Shown: one piece after another, positions 1-6,647 of the stretch
Layout of the letters: every line of letters starts with the position of its first letter
Numbering within the stretch: position 1 is the stretch's first letter
DNA from: AP-16 sp036395835
Lineage (GTDB): Bacteria; Pseudomonadota; Alphaproteobacteria; Rhizobiales; Xanthobacteraceae
NCBI GenBank assembly: GCA_036395835.1
Contig: DASWCW010000195.1
Coordinates: 1 to 10,177, forward strand
Direction: 5' to 3'
DNA length: 10,177 nt
Translations under genes and position numbers: made by a program
The notes under the pieces: model-generated
Told to the model about the DNA's origin: nothing
The model's database searches: none
What the model saw: the letters and a program-made list of their open reading frames with translations, nothing else

Positions 1-3000
1 ATCGTTCGCTCGTCTGGTATTTCATGCTCGCCTTCCTGGCGGCGGGACTATTCTCATATCTGCAGCTGGGGCGGCAGGAAGATCCGGACTTCACCATCAA
101 GACCATGGTGATTCAGGCACAATGGCCGGGCGCGTCGCCCGGGGAGATCACGCGCGAGCTGACAGACAGGATCGAAAAGAAGCTCGAAGAGCTGGAATCG
201 CTCGATTACACCAAGAGCGTTACGGTTGCCGGCCAGACCACGGTGTTCGTGTATCTGCGCGACAACACCAAGGCAGGCGACGTCCCCCCGACTTGGATTC
301 GGGTGCGAAACATGATCGCGGACGTCAAGAAGGATTTCCCGCAAGGGGTGATCGGACCGTTCTTCAACGATCGCTTCGGCGACGTGTTCGGGAACATCTA
401 CGCCTTCACCAGCGACGGCTTGAGCGAGCGCCAGCTGCGTGATCGCGTCGAGGACATTCGCGCGAAAGTACTGACCGTGCCGAACGTCGGAAAAGTCGAC
501 ATTCTTGGCGCGCAGGACGAGGTGATTTACCTGGAATTTTCCACCCGGAAAATCGCGGCACTCGGCCTCGACACCCGTTCGATCATGACCTCGCTCCAGG
601 CGCAGAATGCTGTCGCGCCGTCCGGTGTGTTCCAGGCCGGGCCGGAGCGCACAAGCGTGCGTGTCAGCGGTCAGTTCGCGTCGGAGGAAAACCTCAAAGC
701 GGTCAATTTGCGGGTCAATGATCGATTTTTTCCGCTGACCGACGTGGCGACCATCACGCGCGGTTACGTCGATCCTCCGGCGACGTTGTTCCGGTTCAAC
801 GGTCAACCCGCAATCGCGCTCGCGATCGGGATGAAAACCGGCGCCAATCTCCTGCAGTTCGGCGAGGCGCTGAAGGAGGAAATGTCGAAGATCGTGGCCG
901 ACCTGCCGATCGGCGTGGGCGTTCATCTCGTCGCCGATCAGCCGGTCGTGGTCGAGCACGCGGTGTCGGGATTCACGGAAGCGCTGTTCGAAGCCGTGAT
1001 CATCGTTCTCGGCATCAGCTTTCTCAGCCTCGGGCTTCGGGCCGGGCTCATTGTCGCCATCGCAATTCCCCTGGTGCTCGCGATCACGTTCCTGGTGATG
1101 GCGTACGCCGGAATTTCGCTGCAGCGCATTTCGCTCGGCGCGCTGATCATCGCGCTCGGCCTTTTGGTCGACGACGCTATGATTGCGGTCGAAATGATGG
1201 TGGCGCGTCTGGAGGTCGGGGACCGCCTGGAGAAGGCGGCAACTCATGTCTACACCTCGACTGCCTTCCCGATGCTGACGGGTACGCTGGTCACCGTCGC
1301 CGGCTTCATCCCGATTGGGCTGAATAGCAGCAACGCCGGCGAATTCACCTTCACATTGTTCGTGGTGATTGCGGTGTCGCTGCTCGTGTCCTGGATCGTG
1401 GCGGTGCTGTTCACTCCTTTGCTCGGCGTGACGATCCTGCCCGCCGCTCTAAAGGGACATCATGAGAAAAAAGGACGATTTGCGCAGCTGTTCTCTCGTC
1501 TGCTCATCGTTTGCCTGCGCCACAGGTGGATCACGATCGGAGCGACTGCCGCGGCTTTTTTGCTTGCCCTGTTCGGGATGACATTCGTGCAACAGCAGTT
1601 TTTCCCGTCGTCCGATCGCAGCGAGCTTGTCATCGATTGGAACCTGCCGCACAACGCCTCGATCGCCGACACCAATGCGCAGATCGCCCGCTTCGAGCGT
1701 GAGCAGCTGCAAGGAAATGCCGGTGTCGACCTTTGGTCGACCTACGTCGGAACCGGCGCGCCGCGCTTCATCCTGTCGTTCGACTTGCAGACCGCCAACG
1801 CCTGGTTCGGCCAGATGGTTGTCGTGACCAAAGGCGGCATCGAGATGCGTGACCGCCTCAAGGCGCAATTCGAGACCTATCTGCGGAAGACCTTTCCGGG
1901 CACCGACACGTTCGTCAAACTGCTCGAGGTCGGACCGCCGGTCGGGCGTCCCGTACAGTACCGTCTGAGCGGACCCGACATCGCCAAGGTCAAGGAGCTC
2001 TCGCAGCGGCTGGCCGGCATCATGCGGACAAATCCGCACCTCGACAACGTGGTGTTCGATTGGATGGAGCCCGCGCGTGTCGTCAAGGTGGACGTTCTAC
2101 AGGACAAGGCGCGCCAGCTCGGCGTGAGCTCGGAAGATATCGCCACGACATTGAACAGTGTGCTCGATGGCACGTCGATCACGCAGGTGCGAGACAGCAT
2201 TTACCTGGTCAGTGTCGTGGGCCGCGCCACAACGGCAGAGCGCGCGTCGATCGATACGCTCCGGGACTTGCAACTCGTCGGCTTGGGGGGCCAATCGGTG
2301 CCGCTCGGTGCCATAAGCACAGTCCACTATGAAATCGAACAACCGACGATATGGCGCCGCTCGCGGATTCCGACCATCACGCTCAAAGCGAGCATTCTGG
2401 ATACCGTGCAGCCGAAAACCATCGTCGACCAACTCGCGTCCCAGGTGGCGGAGTTCACAAAACAGCTGCCGGCCGGTTATTCCGTTGCGCTGGGAGGCGC
2501 GGTCGAGGAAAGCGCGAAGAGCCAGGCTCCGATCGAAGCGATCGTTCCGCTGATGCTCTTTGTGATGGCCACGATCCTGATGATCCAGCTGCAAAGCTTC
2601 CGCCGGCTGTTCCTGGTCTTCTCGGTCGCGCCGCTGGCGGTGATCGGTGTCGTGCTGGCTTTGCTGCCGAGCGGAGCACCCCTCGGATTCGTCGCAATTC
2701 TGGGTGTGCTGGCGCTGATCGGCATCCTGATCCGCAATTCGGTGATCCTGATCGTGCAGATCGAGGATCTGAAGAAGGAAGGACGTCAGGCATGGGAGGC
2801 GGTCGTCGAGGCGACGGAGCATCGCATACGGCCAATCATGCTGACTGCAGCTGCCGCAAGCCTGGGCCTTGTTCCCATTGCGCGGGAGATTTTCTGGGGG
2901 CCGATGGCCTACGCGATGATGGGCGGCATCATCGTCGGTACGGTGCTGACACTGCTATTTCTGCCGGCCCTGTACGTGGCGTGGTTTCGCATTCAGGAGC

Positions 3001-3086
3001 CGGTCCAATCGTCGCCGCCTGCTATGCATGACTATTCGCGAGCCGAACAAACAGTCCAGAGCACGGAGGAGAACTATGCGGTTTGA
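1..3086 (+). CDS. RND-family efflux permease (5' end outside window)
   Basis: Inner-membrane, proton-driven permease of a tripartite efflux pump; substrate unknown. The frame is open to the left edge: codons before the Met at base 24 read RSLVWYF, which continues the first membrane helix, so the true start is upstream. Numbering from that Met (1020 residues to the stop), the order is rest of TM1 (1-17), a large periplasmic porter/docking loop (about 20-315), TM2-6 (about 316-480), TM7 (about 502-522), a second periplasmic loop, and TM8-12 (about 843-988). The TM4 proton-relay pair Asp383-Asp384 is present in GLLVDDAMIAVE. In TM10 the motif GILIRNSVIL places Arg904 where AcrB has Lys940; other RND branches show similar variants. 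The length fits a nearly whole permease. The periplasmic adaptor gene usual for such pumps is not in the window and is expected to the left. The 3' end overlaps the dehydrogenase gene. The family is certain; drug, solvent or metal specificity cannot be read from the sequence. Confidence 0.95.
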   Translation, partial: RSLVWYFMLAFLAAGLFSYLQLGRQEDPDFTIKTMVIQAQWPGASPGEITRELTDRIEKKLEELESLDYTKSVTVAGQTTVFVYLRDNTKAGDVPPTWIRVRNMIADVKKDFPQGVIGPFFNDRFGDVFGNIYAFTSDGLSERQLRDRVEDIRAKVLTVPNVGKVDILGAQDEVIYLEFSTRKIAALGLDTRSIMTSLQAQNAVAPSGVFQAGPERTSVRVSGQFASEENLKAVNLRVNDRFFPLTDVATITRGYVDPPATLFRFNGQPAIALAIGMKTGANLLQFGEALKEEMSKIVADLPIGVGVHLVADQPVVVEHAVSGFTEALFEAVIIVLGISFLSLGLRAGLIVAIAIPLVLAITFLVMAYAGISLQRISLGALIIALGLLVDDAMIAVEMMVARLEVGDRLEKAATHVYTSTAFPMLTGTLVTVAGFIPIGLNSSNAGEFTFTLFVVIAVSLLVSWIVAVLFTPLLGVTILPAALKGHHEKKGRFAQLFSRLLIVCLRHRWITIGATAAAFLLALFGMTFVQQQFFPSSDRSELVIDWNLPHNASIADTNAQIARFEREQLQGNAGVDLWSTYVGTGAPRFILSFDLQTANAWFGQMVVVTKGGIEMRDRLKAQFETYLRKTFPGTDTFVKLLEVGPPVGRPVQYRLSGPDIAKVKELSQRLAGIMRTNPHLDNVVFDWMEPARVVKVDVLQDKARQLGVSSEDIATTLNSVLDGTSITQVRDSIYLVSVVGRATTAERASIDTLRDLQLVGLGGQSVPLGAISTVHYEIEQPTIWRRSRIPTITLKASILDTVQPKTIVDQLASQVAEFTKQLPAGYSVALGGAVEESAKSQAPIEAIVPLMLFVMATILMIQLQSFRRLFLVFSVAPLAVIGVVLALLPSGAPLGFVAILGVLALIGILIRNSVILIVQIEDLKKEGRQAWEAVVEATEHRIRPIMLTAAAASLGLVPIAREIFWGPMAYAMMGGIIVGTVLTLLFLPALYVAWFRIQEPVQSSPPAMHDYSRAEQTVQSTEENYAV
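3065..3069 (+). promoter_or_regulatory. Shine-Dalgarno of the 3-hydroxybutyrate dehydrogenase
   Basis: GGAGG lies six bases before the ATG at 3076 and inside the last codons of the RND gene. It decides the start at 3076 over the in-frame upstream ATG at 3028 and the downstream ATG at 3103, neither of which has a comparable site. Confidence 0.8.
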
Positions 3087-3900
3087 TGACAAGGTCACTC
3101 TGATGACCAGCGCGGGGTCGCGCCTGAAAGACAAGATCTGCATCGTCACCGGCGCGGCCAGCGGTATCGGCAAAGAGATCGCGCTCACTTTCGCCCGTGA
3201 GGGCGGGAAGGTGGCGATCGCCGATCTGAACAAAAACGCGGCGCAATCCGTTGCCGACGAGATTTCCGGTGGCGGCGGAAGGGCGATTGCAGTGGGCATG
3301 GACGTGACCGACGAGAGCCAGGTCGAGAGCGCGGTCGCCGACGTCGTCCGGCACTATGGTGGAGTGGACGTGCTTGTCAGTAATGCCGGCATTCAAATCG
3401 TGCATCCCATCGAGAGCTTTCCATTCGCCGACTGGAAGAAGATGCTGGCCATTCATCTCGACGGCGCGTTTCTGACCACGCGGGCCTGTCTGCCGCACAT
3501 GCAAGCCTCGGGTCGGGGCGGCAGCATCATCTACATGGGCTCGGTGCACTCGAAGGAGGCCTCGGTGCTGAAATCCGCCTATGTGACGGCGAAGCACGGC
3601 CTGATCGGCTTGTGCAAGACAGTGGCGACGGAGGGCGGAAAACACGGCATCCGGGCCAACGTCATCTGCCCCGGGTTCGTGCGCACGCCGCTCGTCGAGA
3701 AGCAGATCCCGGAGCAGGCTCGCGAGCTCGGCATCAGCGAGGAAGAGGTGGTCAAGAGCATCATGTTGAAGGAGACCGTGGACGGCGAATTCACCACGGT
3801 TGCCGACGTAGCCGAGATCGCTCTGCTCTTCGCCGGATTTGGCTCGAACGCTCTCACCGGGCAGTCCATCGTCGTGAGCCACGGATGGTTCATGCAGTAG
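3076..3900 (+). CDS. bdhA: 3-hydroxybutyrate dehydrogenase (SDR family)
   Basis: Predicted cytosolic NAD-dependent enzyme that interconverts 3-hydroxybutyrate and acetoacetate, a step in use of polyhydroxybutyrate and ketone bodies. It has 274 residues and is a classical short-chain dehydrogenase: cofactor motif TGAASGIG (25-32), NAG (103-105), catalytic Ser156, Tyr169 and Lys173. Residues matching the substrate-binding set known from Pseudomonas fragi 3-hydroxybutyrate dehydrogenase are all present: Gln107, His158, Lys166 and Gln210. The C-terminus (VVSHGWFMQ) is typical of one branch of this family. The SDR catalytic Asn position reads His127 (IHLDGAF); from memory this is shared by that branch, so I do not take it as loss of function. 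The ATG overlaps the RND gene by 11 bases, which suggests co-transcription and translational coupling. Why an efflux permease is paired with this enzyme is not shown by the sequence. Another 3-hydroxyacid SDR activity is the main alternative. Confidence 0.88.
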   Translation: MRFDDKVTLMTSAGSRLKDKICIVTGAASGIGKEIALTFAREGGKVAIADLNKNAAQSVADEISGGGGRAIAVGMDVTDESQVESAVADVVRHYGGVDVLVSNAGIQIVHPIESFPFADWKKMLAIHLDGAFLTTRACLPHMQASGRGGSIIYMGSVHSKEASVLKSAYVTAKHGLIGLCKTVATEGGKHGIRANVICPGFVRTPLVEKQIPEQARELGISEEEVVKSIMLKETVDGEFTTVADVAEIALLFAGFGSNALTGQSIVVSHGWFMQ

Positions 3901-4101
3901 CGCAAACGACCGAGTTGGCAGTCGAGGCTTTGGAATTGCCACAGGTGCTCGCGCGGGAGTCGGAGCCACAGCCCCGGTACCGAGTGCTGGCTATAGCCCG
4001 TAATTGACCCAGACGGCCCCATCAAAGCGGCGGACTGACGCGATGCAGCAATTCGGGCACAAAAGGAGCGAAGCGGACACAACCACTCAAGCTGAAGACA
4101 G

Positions 4102-4127
4102 GACAGTCGCCATCTGCTATGGCTGTC
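4102..4127. terminator. Imperfect hairpin, weak terminator candidate
   Basis: GCCAT (4109-4113) pairs with ATGGC (4119-4123) around a five-base loop, and GACA (4102-4105) pairs with TGTC (4124-4127) after a three-base bulge. No T-run follows on either strand, and it lies about 200 bases past the dehydrogenase stop. An intrinsic terminator is therefore only a possibility. Confidence 0.2.
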
Positions 4128-4310
4128 GACAATTACGCGAGTAGAGCCGGTTCCTAGGCACCCGACAGGCACCAAATCGCACTCGATTGAAAGAACACGT
4201 GTTCGCAATGGGTTATCCGGCAAGAGCATCTGAGTGAAATTCAAAGGCTCAGAACCGCCGCTTGATAAATCGGAAAAATTCGGTATCGAATGTTTGATGG
4301 ATGGCAATGG

Positions 4311-4350
4311 CATTCAAGAGGTCGGGGTTCGACTCCCCCTGGCTCCACCA
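4311..4350 (+). other. Isolated tRNA/tmRNA 3' end; candidate attachment-site scar
   Basis: Bases 4319-4323 read AGGTC like a tRNA variable loop. They run into a T-arm: GGGG (4324-4327), loop TTCGACT (4328-4334), CCCCC (4335-4339). Then come a seven-base acceptor strand TGGCTCC (4340-4346), discriminator A (4347) and encoded CCA (4348-4350). The T-stem has four good pairs; the fifth is C opposite C, as if one G had been lost. The bases where a 76-base tRNA would begin (about 4275) show no complement to the acceptor strand, no D-arm and no anticodon arm. So this is a 3' end only. Known context: integrases often use tRNA or tmRNA 3' ends as attachment sites and leave such partial copies at island ends. 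The form ending GGCTCCACCA fits tmRNA as well as tRNA. It could also be a decayed RNA gene. No integrase gene is in view. Confidence 0.55.
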
Positions 4351-4359
4351 AGCTCAGCA

Positions 4360-4386
4360 ATACAATCAGGGGAGATACAATCAGGG
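4360..4386. repeat. Short tandem repeat, 15-base period
   Basis: ATACAATCAGGG occurs at 4360-4371 and again at 4375-4386, separated by GAG, so the unit is 15 bases with 12 identical bases in the second, partial copy. It starts ten bases after the tRNA-like CCA and ends exactly before the stop codon of the minus-strand oxidoreductase. Confidence 0.8.
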
Positions 4387-5352
4387 TTACAGAGTGATGA
4401 CGACTTTTCCCCGAGCGTGTCCGGCTGCGATGTAGCCGAGGGCCGCAGCGCTCTCGTGCAACGGGTACTTCCTGTCGATGACCGGTGTCAGCTTCCCGGA
4501 TTCGACAAGCTGCTTGAGAATGACAAGGTCCCGATGATTCGGGACCGAAAGATACCGGCGCAGGTTTTGGCGCACGAACGGTGATAACGCGAGCGGCTTG
4601 ACCAGGCGAACCAGCATGCCGATGCCGTGCGCCCCCGTGCCGCTGTTGAGGATGAGAGTCCCGCTGGGCGCGAGCGCGCGTCTGCAGTCCGACAACGAGC
4701 GGTTCTCCACGTTATCGAGGATGAGATCATAGCGCTTGCCACCCTGAGTGAAATCCTCCTGGGTGTAGTCGATCACACGGTCCGCGCCGATCGAGCGGAC
4801 CGTGTCCGCGTTCGTCGTGCTGCACACGCCGGTCACTTCCGCCCCTAACGACTTGGCAATCTGCACGGCGAACGTGCCCACGCCTCCCGACGCGCCATTG
4901 ATCAGGACCTTCTGCCCTGGCTGTACCTTTCCCACATCGCGAAGCGCGTGGAGGGCGGCGAGCGCGGAGGTCGGTACGGCCGCGGCCTGCTCGAACGTGA
5001 GGTTGACCGGCTTGAGCGCCAGCTTGTCTTTTCCGGCGCACGCATACTCGGCGCAGGCGCCATTGCATGCGCCGAACACCTCGTCGCCCGGTCGAAATTG
5101 CCTCACGTTGGTGCCTACCGCCTCGACCTGCCCCGCCACGTCGAATCCGGGAACACCGTGTTTTGGTTTGAGCAGCCCGGTAACCAGGCGCATGGCGAAC
5201 GGCGCGCCCCTCACGCCGAAGCAGTCGCCTACGTGGAGGCCCGCTGCGCGAACGCGCACCAGCACCTCATCGTCCTTGACGACCGGCAGGTCGATGTCCC
5301 TGAGACCGAGGACATCGAACGAACCGTATTGGTCGTGGACAATCGCCCGCAT
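4387..5352 (-). CDS. Zinc-less NADPH:quinone-oxidoreductase-like protein (MDR family)
   Basis: A 321-residue medium-chain dehydrogenase/reductase, predicted cytosolic, that probably reduces quinones or activated enals/enones with NADPH. The N-terminal GroES-like domain (about 1-125) has the family signature PGFDVAGQVEAVG (68-80) and PGDEVFG (88-94). The Rossmann domain carries NGASGGVGTFAVQIAK (152-167), and CSTTN (177-181) follows the second strand, where NADP-using members carry similar residues. The catalytic and structural zinc ligands of alcohol dehydrogenases are missing, so a zinc-free quinone-oxidoreductase type is favoured. The ATG lies one base after the lrgB stop (TGA-G-ATG) with no clear Shine-Dalgarno, pointing to translational coupling as the third gene of the lrgA-lrgB operon. 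The real substrate cannot be told from sequence. Confidence 0.88.
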   Translation of the reverse strand: MRAIVHDQYGSFDVLGLRDIDLPVVKDDEVLVRVRAAGLHVGDCFGVRGAPFAMRLVTGLLKPKHGVPGFDVAGQVEAVGTNVRQFRPGDEVFGACNGACAEYACAGKDKLALKPVNLTFEQAAAVPTSALAALHALRDVGKVQPGQKVLINGASGGVGTFAVQIAKSLGAEVTGVCSTTNADTVRSIGADRVIDYTQEDFTQGGKRYDLILDNVENRSLSDCRRALAPSGTLILNSGTGAHGIGMLVRLVKPLALSPFVRQNLRRYLSVPNHRDLVILKQLVESGKLTPVIDRKYPLHESAAALGYIAAGHARGKVVITL

Positions 5353-5353
5353 C

Positions 5354-6076
5354 TCATCGCGCCAGCAGCGCCAGGGCGAACGGGACGAGCATCGCCGTCA
5401 GCAGCGCATTGAGCCCCATGGCGATCCCGGCAAAAATGCCCGCCACCTCGTCGACCTGAAACGCGCGCGCGGTGCCGATGCCGTGGGAGGCGAGCCCGGC
5501 TGCAAAGCCGCGGGCGCGAAAATCGCGCACGCGAATGAGGTTCATCAGCGGCGTGACCAGGATCGCGCCGATGATGCCGGTCAGGATCACCAGCACCGCG
5601 GTCAAGGCCGGATCGCCGCCGAGCGCCTCGGTGATGCCCATGGCGACGCCCGCGGTGACGGATTTCGGCGCAAGCGCGATCAGCACGGCGTTGGGCGCGC
5701 CGAACGCCTTGGCGATCAGGATCGCCGACGCCATCGCCACGATCGAGCCGGCCAGCAGCGCGGCCAGCATCGGCACCGCGGCGCGCGCCACCGTGGCGCG
5801 GTGCTCGTAGAGCGGAATGGCGAGCGCGACGATCGCCGGGCCGAGCAGAAAATGCACGAACTGCGCGCCCTCGAAATAGGTCGCGTACGGCGTCGCGGTC
5901 GCGACCAGCACCGCCCCGATGAACCAGATCGCGTGCAGCACCGGGTTGGCCAGCGGGTGCCGGTTGGTCGCCGCGGAGATCCGGTCCGCCGCGAGGTAGG
6001 CGACGAGCGTGACCGTGAGCCACAGCAGCGGCGTGCGCGAAAGATAGACCCAAAGCGCAAAGCTCTCTTGCTTCAT
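5354..6076 (-). CDS. lrgB: LrgB/CidB-family membrane protein
   Basis: A 240-residue polytopic inner-membrane protein, partner of LrgA. Family landmarks are visible: FLLGPAIVALAIPLYEHR (76-93), APKSVTAGVAMGI (136-148), the GGDPALTAVLVILTGIIGA stretch (153-171), and RARGFAAGLASHGIGTARAFQ (187-207). The C-terminus GIFAGIAMGLNALLTAMLVP is also typical. LrgAB/CidAB were first described as holin/antiholin-like controllers of murein hydrolases; later work in Gram-positives ties them to pyruvate uptake and overflow metabolism. Length is normal for the family. The start codon overlaps the lrgA stop as ATGA (6073-6076), with the purine-rich site GGGAGAGG (plus-strand 6081-6088) inside lrgA. The downstream oxidoreductase follows after one base. 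E. coli YohK is the better-known Gram-negative relative. Confidence 0.92.
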   Translation of the reverse strand: MKQESFALWVYLSRTPLLWLTVTLVAYLAADRISAATNRHPLANPVLHAIWFIGAVLVATATPYATYFEGAQFVHFLLGPAIVALAIPLYEHRATVARAAVPMLAALLAGSIVAMASAILIAKAFGAPNAVLIALAPKSVTAGVAMGITEALGGDPALTAVLVILTGIIGAILVTPLMNLIRVRDFRARGFAAGLASHGIGTARAFQVDEVAGIFAGIAMGLNALLTAMLVPFALALLAR

Positions 6077-6459
6077 GGCGCCTCTCCCGGAACACGGAAG
6101 GCGCGCGCGGCGAGAACGAAGACCAGGACGCTAGCCAGCAGCGCCGCGATCGTCGAGAGCACCAGCGAAGTGGCGAGCGCTACGCCATAGGTCGCGAACA
6201 CGTCGAGGCGCTGAATCACGCCGACGCCCGCGGGCACGAACAGCAGGGACAAGTGCGCCAGCAGCCCCTTGCCGGCGGTCTCGAGCGGATCGTCCCGCCC
6301 CGTTGCCGAAACTGCGGCGCGGAAGCGATCGCGCAGCGCCAGGATCGCGAGCAGCAGCACCATGCCGAGCACCGGCCCCGGCATCGGCAAGCCGGTGCCG
6401 CGGACGACGACCTCGCCCACGAGCTGACAAATCAGGATCACGGTCAAGGCAAGCACCAT
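6073..6459 (-). CDS. lrgA: LrgA/CidA-family membrane protein
   Basis: A 128-residue hydrophobic protein with about four membrane helices, the small partner of LrgB in the inner membrane. Family motifs are PMPGPVLGMVLLLAIL (25-40) and LLFVPAGVGVI (about 71-81), separated by a polar loop (RDRFRAAVSATGRDDP). I chose the ATG at 6459 because GGGAG (plus-strand 6467-6471) stands seven bases before it. A GTG at 6492 would add 11 polar residues (starting MHDCRDSGSF) without a ribosome site and would disturb the N-terminal helix. It is the first gene of the lrgA-lrgB-oxidoreductase operon; its promoter should lie in 6460-6647. I see no sensor kinase/regulator pair or LysR-type regulator beside it, as accompany these genes in some other bacteria. 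Confidence 0.9.
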   Translation of the reverse strand: MVLALTVILICQLVGEVVVRGTGLPMPGPVLGMVLLLAILALRDRFRAAVSATGRDDPLETAGKGLLAHLSLLFVPAGVGVIQRLDVFATYGVALATSLVLSTIAALLASVLVFVLAARAFRVPGEAP

Positions 6460-6466
6460 CGGAAAG

Positions 6467-6471
6467 CTCCC
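6467..6471 (-). promoter_or_regulatory. Shine-Dalgarno fixing the lrgA start
   Basis: On the minus strand this reads GGGAG, seven bases upstream of ATG 6459. It supports the shorter LrgA over the GTG start at 6492. Confidence 0.65.
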
Positions 6472-6515
6472 AGAATCGCGGCAGTCATGCACGATGGTAC
6501 ACGTCGTCTCGGGTC

Positions 6516-6548
6516 CGGATAAATCCGCAACGTCTCGCGAGAGGACGT
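6516..6548. promoter_or_regulatory. Paired palindromes upstream of lrgA, possible operator
   Basis: Two dyads stand 57-89 bases upstream of the lrgA ATG. CGGAT-AA-ATCCG occupies 6516-6527. ACGTC (6530-6534) and GACGT (6544-6548) flank the perfect ten-base palindrome TCTCGCGAGA (6533-6542), with the arms slightly offset from its centre. In a region of about 190 bases between MCP stop and lrgA start, such dyads are where a regulator of lrgAB could bind. No regulator family is identified, and chance dyads in GC-rich DNA are common. Confidence 0.35.
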
Positions 6549-6620
6549 ATCGAGGACCGCGGGTGGTCGGGTGATCGCGGCGTGCGGAGTTGAAATGCGC
6601 GACAGGCGGCTCGGCGAATG

Positions 6621-6634
6621 CCGCGGCAACGCGG
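6621..6634 (-). terminator. GC hairpin after the chemoreceptor gene, weak terminator candidate
   Basis: CCGCG (6621-6625) pairs with CGCGG (6630-6634) around a four-base loop, starting 13 bases beyond the chemoreceptor stop on the minus strand. A second small stem (CGGC-GAAT-GCCG, 6612-6623) overlaps it. There is no T-run, so it may be only a pause or a stabilising 3' structure. Confidence 0.3.
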
Positions 6635-6647
6635 GGGGCGAGACCAG

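Larger units (their letters stand above)
3901..4386. other. Gene-free stretch between two convergent transcription units
   Basis: I see no credible protein gene here; open frames crossing it are tails or shadows of the dehydrogenase frame and lack family features. GC is lower than around it: by hand count 31 of 60 bases in 4201-4260 and 23 of 60 in 4261-4320, against about 60-70% in neighbouring genes. It holds small palindromes (GGCTATAGCC at 3989-3998; ATTCG-GTAT-CGAAT at 4278-4291), a longer hairpin, a tRNA-like 3' end and a short tandem repeat, listed separately. No transposase remnant was recognised. Confidence 0.6.

Noticed and set aside
54..1247. Long open frame of 397 codons on the minus strand inside the RND gene
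   Set aside because: It is antisense to a clear RND permease, is rich in Arg/Asp/His/Glu as expected from the reverse of hydrophobic codons, and shows no family motif.
3902..3910. GCAAACGAC, which encodes Ala-Asn-Asp like the start of a tmRNA tag, upstream of the tRNA-like end
   Set aside because: The following codons do not give a tag ending such as ALAA, and the distance and structure do not fit a tmRNA; probably chance.
3962..3968. GGAGCCA, complementary to the acceptor strand at 4340-4346, as the 5' part of an intron-split tRNA
   Set aside because: No D-arm or anticodon arm follows, and I see no group I intron landmarks in the roughly 370 bases between; a seven-base match can be chance.
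3022..3969. Minus-strand frame of 315 codons opposite the 3-hydroxybutyrate dehydrogenase
   Set aside because: The plus strand has all SDR motifs and a ribosome site; the antisense frame has neither.
4294..4307. TTGA-N6-GCAA, a second FNR/FixK-like match
   Set aside because: It is the degenerate form, expected about 0.6 times per 10 kb by chance, and it lies between the 3' ends of convergent genes where no promoter is needed.
4802..6190. Open frame of 462 codons on the plus strand across the oxidoreductase, lrgB and lrgA
   Set aside because: It crosses three well-supported minus-strand genes and has low-complexity Arg/Asp/Gln composition; a GC-rich shadow.
6460..6492. GTG at 6492 as the LrgA start
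   Set aside because: No ribosome site precedes it and the added residues are polar; ATG 6459 has GGGAG at proper spacing.
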